Assembly (NCBI RefSeq): GCF_000003815.2
Contig: NC_049985.1
Span: forward strand, 864,117 to 928,116
Origin: Branchiostoma floridae
Lineage: Eukaryota; Chordata; Leptocardii; Amphioxiformes; Branchiostomatidae
DNA length: 64,000 nucleotides
Reading direction: 5' to 3'
The position numbers were made by a program, and so were the translations under genes. Numbering within the stretch: position 1 is the first letter of the stretch; every line of letters begins with the position of its first letter. The notes beneath the pieces were generated by a model that saw only the letters and a list, made by a program, of their open reading frames with translations, was not told the DNA's origin and searched no databases. Below are positions 58,500 to 64,000 of this stretch, piece after piece.

Positions 58500-58760
58500 A
58501 GTAAACGGTACAGAACATTCAGGTTCATGCATCATGTAGGTGTGGTTCAGGTCCAGAGGTCCGGACCTGAACCTGGACCTGATTCAGTATGTGAAAACTT
58601 GTGATACTCCATTTCGCTACAAATAAATCTGTTTTGCAGAGTATTTGAGTACCACTGGCGTTTTAAAATCCTACAAGGCTAACTGCCTCTGTGCGATTGA
58701 GTGTAAAAATTGGTAGAAATGAATACAGACTATACTATAATATACCTGTAGCCCGTTTTG
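58500..58760. mobile_element. hAT-like fragment with GGTCCGGACC
   Basis: CCAGAGGTCCGGACCTGAAC, then CTGGACCTGATT and CCACTGGCGTTTTAAAATCC, parallels 56660-56950. It is a diverged duplicate or a second insertion of the same element. Confidence 0.65.
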
Positions 58761-59599
58761 TCCAATTTTGAGTTTGGATCAGTCCATTTTTGCCATGGGG
58801 GTGATTTGGAATAGTCCATATTTGCATGGGAAATACATTTGGAGGTTCAGATATCCACAATGATCTCTCCTGAAGTCAAATATTCTGCCATGGATGCCAA
58901 AGTACAATTTCTAAGGCATTAAGCGTGTTTGGTAGTATAGCGTTATACTCGTTTAGAACATTGTCAACTTAAAAACTTCAGGGGGCATGTACAGGGGGGT
59001 TAGCAATCAAATATTTTCAAAATTTTTACATTTTCATATTCAGATGGACCGTCTCCATATTTCTAGCGGCGTATTTCATCAAAAACTGCATTTTTGCAAA
59101 ATAGTGTCCCCCCCTACCAGGACACATTTAAACCAGCCCCAGGTCAACCAGGGTCAGAGGGAAGCTCTGAGTTTTGTTACAATGTCGGAATTGTGCTGTA
59201 CGCAAACATGTAGTAACTATAGTTTGCAGCTATTTTATCTATTTTTCTCTTTATCATAAGGCCTGCTGCTAAGCAGAAGCCCATGTTGAGCTGGTATATA
59301 TGTGTGTAGTCCCAGGTCATGTTGTGTTGGAAGATTCAATGTAAAATTTGGATAAAAACTCATCTAGACAAAGTGTGCATTCGATTTGGAGCAGGACTAC
59401 TTTGGGGGGATGTGAAGGAGGCAGTTTACATCTTTCTGCCATTTTTTTATTTACTCCTTACACCATCACACTTCCTACTTTTTGATTTCACTTATGATTT
59501 GGAGTTATATTAGGATTAACGTTGTACAATTGATTTGCCTTATCTTGTCTTAGTTAAATTGCGTTATTCTTTGTTGATTCTTGCTGTTACCATTTATTT

Positions 59600-59722
59600 A
59601 ATTTTATACTGTCATTGATTATTGTTATGTATGTACGGGGTTTCCCCCCAGGGATCTTTGAAAAACGCCGGCCAGGCGACATGTACCCCTGGATAAATAA
59701 ATAAACAAACAAACAAACAAAC
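59600..59722 (+). mobile_element. LINE-like 3' end
   Basis: GGGGTTTCCCCCCAGGGATC, TTTGAAAAACGCCGG and CCCCTGGATAAATAAATAAA, then an (ACAA)n run, form a tail typical of LINEs. It matches the reverse copy at 44655-44775. No protein part remains. Confidence 0.65.
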
Positions 59723-59988
59723 AAACTACTTGTACAGAGTCAGCACAGTGAATCAGACATCAGATGAAGGTGTGCGAGATCAACAGAAAGTTCATGGAGT
59801 GTGTTTCCCTTGTGTTAGAATAAGGCTTGAATAAAATTCTGTAACTATTTCTCTGTTTGCACAGGTTCTTTGAGCTTTGTTGTAATGTCAGAATTGTTTT
59901 GTATGCACCTTTTTGTACCTTAGGGACAAAAATTGTGCAACACCAGGCCTGTCTGAGCTGTATTTAATGTATTTCTCTGTTTGCTCAG

Positions 59989-60136
59989 GTCCCCTGCCCG
60001 ACGGACGCCGATGTTGAGTTCGGGCAGCAGCAGCTCCTCCAGTGGCTCCGAGGATTCCTCCGACTCTGACAGCGAAGGGTCGTCCTCGAGCGATGAGAGC
60101 GTTCAGGACGCCCCGCCGCCCGCCTCGCCGCCCAAG
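59989..60136 (+). CDS. AFF: AFF family gene, serine/acidic pSER exon
   Basis: The exon starts after CTGTTTGCTCAG and ends at CCCAAG|GTGAGA, 148 nt in all. It encodes (R)SPARRTPMLSSG, then a run of serines mixed with Glu and Asp (SEDSSDSDSEGSSSSDES), then a proline-rich end (APPPASPPK). The order, Ser/Asp/Glu stretch then Pro-rich, matches the vertebrate AFF pSER region just before the NKWQLDNWL motif. In AF4 that region recruits transcription factors such as SL1. The NKW-type exon is not found in the remaining 3.9 kb and is probably further downstream. The last 63 nt (EGSSSSDESVQ to SPPK) begin the tandem array at 60074. Confidence 0.9.
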
Positions 60137-60784
60137 GTGAGAACAGTCGTTTGTTTGTTTGTTTTGTTGCTAGTGTGATGAAGGGTCGTCCTCGAGCGAT
60201 GAGAGCGTTCAGGACGCCCCGCCGCCCGCCTCGCCGCCCAAGGTGAGAACAGTTGTTTGGTTGTTTGTTTTGTTGCTAGTGTGATGAAGGGTCGTCCTCG
60301 AGCGATGAGAGCGTTCAGGACGCCCCGCCGCCCGCCTCGCCGCCCAAGGTGAGAACAGTCGTTTGTTTGTTTGTTTTGTTGCTAGTGTGATGAAGGGTCG
60401 TCCTCGAGCGATGAGAGCGTTCAGGACGCCCCGCCGCCCGCCTCGCCGCCCAAGGTGAGAACAGTCGTTTGTTTGTTTGTTTTGTTGCTAGTGTGATGAA
60501 GGGTCGTCCTCGAGCGATGAGAGCGTTCAGGACGCCCCGCCGCCCGCCTCGCCGCCCAAGGTGAGAACAGTTGTTTGGTTGTTTGTTTGTTTGTTTGTTT
60601 TGTTGCTAGTGTGATGAAGGGTCGTCCTCGAGCGATGAGAGCGTTCAGGACGCCCCGCCGCCCGCCTCGCCGCCCAAGGTGAGAACAGTCGTTTGTTTGT
60701 TTGTTTTGTTGCTAGTGTGATGAAGGGTCGTCCTCGAGCGATGAGAGCGTTCAGGACGCCCCGCCGCCCGCCTCGCCGCCCAAG
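60074..60784 (+). repeat. Seven-copy tandem repeat of exon end plus splice donor
   Basis: Copies start at 60074, 60180, 60286, 60392, 60498, 60616 and 60722. The unit is 106 bp, except the fifth, which is 118 bp because of three extra TTTG. Each unit has 63 nt identical to the end of the pSER exon, the donor AAG|GTGAGA, and a 43 nt linker ending TTGTTGCTAGTGTGAT. The 63 nt part is identical in all seven copies by eye. The linkers vary: two of six have CAGTTGTTTGG in place of CAGTCGTTTGT. Reading straight through the first linker meets a TGA at 60176-60178. The seventh copy runs into unrelated intron sequence after GTGAGAATG. Confidence 0.95.
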
Positions 60785-61734
60785 GTGAGAATGTTTGGTT
60801 GTTGGAGAGGTCCATCAGTCACGTATGATTACAGTTCTTATAAATTTTCTTTGAGTTTTTAAAGGTAAGTTACATAGCTCCAAATTTTCGATGCCTTACA
60901 GCACATCTGGCTGGAGAGCACGGGACTAGGTCAGGTTTGTGTAGATCATCTGCCCCTACCCCCGTCTCCTTCCCCAGTAGGGGTAGGTAGCATTTGGGCA
61001 GCTCAAGAATATAACAAATTAAAACACAATACCAGTCTTAGAGTCAGCACGTATACTGCCTTGATTATCAGGGTTGTGCCTGTATGAGTTCCATATTGAC
61101 ATTTCTATCTAGGTTTGGGGCCGAGGAAGTCATTTTTCAGGTCTATAATCAGGCAACACAACGGTGGTTGAAAGTAAAAAAAAAAAATTCTTCCCTGCAA
61201 ACTTTACCCAAGCCAATTGTCAATATGGAACTTTTATGGAAGTGTGGACCCCACGTAAGATGTAACACTCCAGCTTTGTACAAGCTGCATGACTGGACTG
61301 GGCCCCTACTCTTTGCAATAAGTGTGGTTATGAAGTATACTCGAGGTGTGACTCTCCTTAAAAAAGTATCCAAGTATCCTCAAGCACAGGACCTTTGGCT
61401 TTATCTTTATATTATTCTATTGAAATTGCGACAAAGCAATTTTCATTTGACGTCATCAGCTGAATGATGATGCTATTTCTAGATCCAATTACCTGCCAAC
61501 GAGGTCGTTAGCTGAGGGATTCAAACTACAATCATTGAATGACGTGAATGAAAAGCCTGAAGCCTGGAGTCCTTTTTTTCCGGAGTCGAATGACGAAAAG
61601 TAAAGAGTAATTCTCAGAACACATTTGTCATCACAAAACCAGACCTGACAACTTGCTGATCTACTTGTACAAATGCACAATGCAGATGGTACAGCTATGG
61701 ATTACTGCCAGTAGGAATCTGATTATCCACCTTG

Positions 61735-62005
61735 AGGATCTGCATGCTCTTTTTTGTGAGGCCAAGGCAACCTATCCTATATTTTTATAATAATAATAAT
61801 AATAATAATCATCTGGTGTATTTAGCCAGCCAGTAGGTACCCCAAGTCCCGTAAATCGTAGTGAAAGCCGTCGTATTCATGTAATTCATACATAGCGAGA
61901 CAGCAAAATGCTGTGTAATTCACTACTTATTGCTTTCCTCGATTTAAGTGTTATACACGAGGTGCTTCTGAATACAACTGTGTAAGGCATTTTCAGAACC
62001 CCCAT
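61735..62005. mobile_element. AGGGTCTGCATG MITE, degenerate, with SINE fragment inside
   Basis: AGGATCTGCATGCTCTTTTT, GAGGCCAAGGCAACCTAT and, after the insertion, CCGTAAATCGTAGTGAAAGC follow the order of the copy at 43675. Divergence is much higher than between the other two copies. Confidence 0.75.
61786..61850 (-). mobile_element. 5S-derived SINE, tail fragment
   Basis: An (ATA)n run, then ATCATCTGGTGTATTTAGCC and AGCCAGTAGGTACCCC, is the last 45 bp of the SINE at 30297 and 48740. It interrupts the MITE at 61735. The run belongs to the SINE's ATT-rich 3' end. Confidence 0.85.
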
Positions 62006-62165
62006 GTAGGTTTATTTTGGAAAGCTGATAATCGTGTCCCTATGACCAGTATTGTTGTGTAAGGAGAAAACCAAATGTTGAAAGGGTCTGGTTTAGCCAT
62101 TGTCAGTTCTAAATTTGTACCAGTTGGATTTTCCTAAAGCAGGCATAATGATAATGCTAGGCTAA

Positions 62166-62559
62166 GCCTGGTTACCAAACCCCAGCCCGATCTCAAGTAT
62201 CTATCGTGCAGGGGTCTGGGCGGATGGGATAGGAACTCTTCTCAATTTTGCACCTTATAGTGGGCAAAAAACTCCACCAATAGAACAACACAGGATCAGC
62301 AGGAGGTAATTACACCCCTGCCATGATTGGTTAAAGACCCCCAACTGTACTTTTTGAATCCATAACGTAGGTGATTCGCTACTGTGATAGCCTGCTGACC
62401 AACTGTGGTGTGTTGTAGCTGGCTACCTGTGGTGTGAGTGGTCATCAATCCTAGGTTCTCCTCCCACTGATCAACGGGCCTTCGAGAACCTTTCTACAGC
62501 CATCCTGCCAGACCCCAACACGAAAGATATATCTTGAGGTTGGGGTATGGAATCCAGGC
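62166..62559. mobile_element. Element with about 60 bp inverted ends
   Basis: GCCTGGTTACCAAACCCCAG and GGGGTCTGGGCGGATGG on the left pair with CCATCCTGCCAGACCCC and GGTATGGAATCCAGGC on the right, with several mismatches. No coding is present and no clear target duplication was seen. Confidence 0.65.
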
Positions 62560-63040
62560 AATGATAATGCCTGCTTCAGCTTCCCTACACTGATTAGGCC
62601 AACCCAAGTCGTTCCTTGGTTATGGGATGGTTTACAGTAAAACTGTAGCAAGTGGTCAAAGAAGTAAGCTTAAAAATAACAACATGGTCTCCCAAACAAT
62701 GAGAGATCAATGTTAAGTCTAATCTCTACATTCCCTGACTTCATTTTAGTTTTGCAGTTCAGCATTTTTTTCTAAATTGGAAAACAGACAAATCCGACCA
62801 GTACGTCCCCCAGTGTTGTCAGCAACCCTGTCACTGCACAGGAGATAGCCCATTCCCCAGAATCCCCTATCTGTAGTGGGGTCAGTGACCTCTGGTTTAT
62901 CCCATTAACTGATAGCCTGGTTAGGGCGGTAAGCCGACCCCACTCCAGTGTAACCCAACTCCAGCCCAGTGTTAACCCAGGGGATGTTATTGCAAGTTTA
63001 TTGGGAGAGGAAGGGTTATTTATTAGGGTGCCTGCCTGGG

Positions 63041-63125
63041 AGCTGTGACCCATGACCTCCAAAAGCTGTGACCCATGACCTCTCAGAACTGTGACCCATG
63101 ACCTCCCAGAGCTGTGACCCATGAC
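63041..63125. repeat. 20-27 bp tandem repeat, four copies
   Basis: GCTGTGACCCATGACCTCC or a close match occurs four times in a row. It is preceded by GGGAG. Confidence 0.9.
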
Positions 63126-64000
63126 CTGATGCCAGCTGTCAGTATGGCTGGAAAAAGATCTGCAGACCCAATGAAAGTAAAGAAAAGACATAAAAATAGT
63201 CGGAGGAAATTTAAAGTCTTTTCCTCCCAGCCTTTTTTGTGTGTGTGTTTTCTCAAACTGAATTTTTACCTTAGATTGTCCGAGAAGCGATTGAATAAAT
63301 TGTTATGGCCTGAAATAAGGTAGACTTCACAGACATGACAAATTTTCTGGAAACCAGTTCTGGGTTTCACCCAATTTTTTGCTGAACACCTGATGAGCCA
63401 TCACCTGTTGGAACAACCTGTGGATGGTTTCCGATGTGTCAAGGTACATCTTCAGATTTCCAGGAAATGGTTTTTCCTGGATCTCCAGTTATCTGATTAC
63501 TTGGAAACCCAGAGTTGGTGACGTGACAGGCTCGTGTGTGGATAATTTGATCCAGCGTTGTCGGAAATCCTTGATTATCAAACCACCAGCTGGATAAGTA
63601 ACTACAGGAAAGGCATCGCCACATGTGACAATTTTATTCTCGTATCAAATCCACAGACAATTTTGCTACATTTCTCTTCAGAAACACAATGCTACAGTTC
63701 GCTCATGCAGTTATGAATGACACAGACACATTTGTAAATTGGCCACTTTTTCTGCTAGTTTATGAAATAAATCTTTTTACAGTTTTCAGGAAACTGCTCA
63801 GGCTGAAAATAGCATTAAGTTTTTGTCATATGCAATAAGGTATTATGGTTCCATGCCAGTTAATAGCCAACTTTTTGGGTGGATTCCAGGCTGCAAGTAA
63901 GCATAACTGATCAAAGTTGATGGACCAGTAGGGATATTTGAGCAATGCCAAAAGTGATAAAAGTGATCTCAAACTACTTTAGTTAAAGTGTACTCATTTG

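Larger units (their letters stand above)
55449..59150. mobile_element. Large composite element with inverted ends, heavily nested
   Basis: The left part (55449-55700) has GGCCTGGTTTACATGAGG, GGGGGGGACA and AACCCCCCTGTACAT. The right part (58978-59150) has them reversed (ATGTACAGGGGGGTTAGC, TGTCCCCCCCTACC, TTTAAACCAGCCCC). The simplest reading is one old transposon of about 2 kb filled by later insertions at 56175-57700 and elsewhere. No transposase was recognised. It could instead be two solo ends in opposite orientation. Confidence 0.55.
39699..59988. other. AFF intron, 20.3 kb
   Basis: The intron runs from GTAAGT to GCTCAG. It is dominated by repeats: LINE tails (40275, 41740, 44655, 59600), a 262 bp duplication (40475-40860), SINE remnants and a full 5S-type SINE (48740), hAT-type elements (43675, 46220, 47466, 49394, 54922), a perfect 82 bp inverted repeat (45245/45638), CA and GT microsatellites, satellites at 51700 and 53780, and a nested transposon block (55449-59150). 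Stretches 42740-43660 and 52900-53750 hold no gene I can support; the latter is GC-rich. Confidence 0.7.
60785..64000. other. Start of the next AFF intron
   Basis: After the seventh repeat copy the sequence enters unrelated intron DNA. It holds a degenerate MITE with a SINE fragment inside (61735-62005), an element with 60 bp inverted ends (62166-62559), a 20 bp tandem repeat (63041-63125) and one end of the GGCC-type MITE near 63260-63320. I looked for the conserved KWQL.NWL exon expected next in AFF genes and did not find it. A 127-codon open frame at 61084-61467 has no family resemblance. Confidence 0.6.

Noticed and set aside
59981-60178. Open frame starting just before the pSER exon as a separate small protein
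   Set aside because: Its first codons (TTG CTC AG) are the intron acceptor, and its last codons lie beyond the donor; only the exon in between is coding.
61084-61467. 127-codon open frame after the pSER exon, possible next AFF exon
   Set aside because: It lacks the expected KWQL.NWL motif and any AFF-like sequence, and no fitting acceptor was found.

Overview
This is a stretch of animal nuclear DNA, most likely from a lancelet (Branchiostoma). Coding sequence is sparse, under 1% of the window. Long introns are packed with small DNA transposons, SINEs, LINE tails and minisatellites. The lancelet call is an inference from the repeat style, the frequent TACATGTACATG-type words and a single AFF-like gene; another marine invertebrate is possible.

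One gene can be supported, running on the + strand across the whole window: an AF4/FMR2 (AFF) family gene. AFF proteins are the scaffold of the super elongation complex that joins P-TEFb, ELL and AF9/ENL. Six exons were rebuilt from splice sites, reading frame and family motifs: 7359-7445, 22315-22348, 26018-26078, 39144-39195, 39655-39698 and 59989-60136. All five internal junctions keep one frame. The encoded segment is the middle of the protein: the ELL-contact motif (PPLT.IHTP...SKFPFP), a low-complexity linker, an acidic SDSEDDDD motif and the serine/acidic pSER stretch. The start codon, the N-terminal domain, the expected NKW-type exon and the C-terminal domain are not in the window.

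Layout. 1-7358: intronic or upstream DNA with tandem repeats, a LINE tail and two GC-rich blocks. 7446-22314: a 14.9 kb intron with several CpG-rich or homeodomain-site-rich blocks that could be enhancers, plus MITEs. 22349-26017: a 3.7 kb AT-rich intron with a tandem array. 26079-39143: a 13 kb intron with TTA-flanked MITEs, a mariner-like MITE, a 5S-rRNA-derived SINE and a LINE 3' end. 39196-39654: a 459 bp intron. 39699-59988: a 20.3 kb intron, very rich in hAT-type elements, nested insertions and satellites. 60137-64000: the start of the next intron.

The most unusual feature is at 60074-60784. The last 63 nt of the pSER exon, its splice donor and the first 43 nt of the intron are repeated seven times. 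The exonic part is identical in every copy, and each linker also ends in an acceptor-like TTGCTAG that would keep the frame. No bacterial genes, CRISPR arrays, operons, true tRNA genes or true rRNA genes were found.
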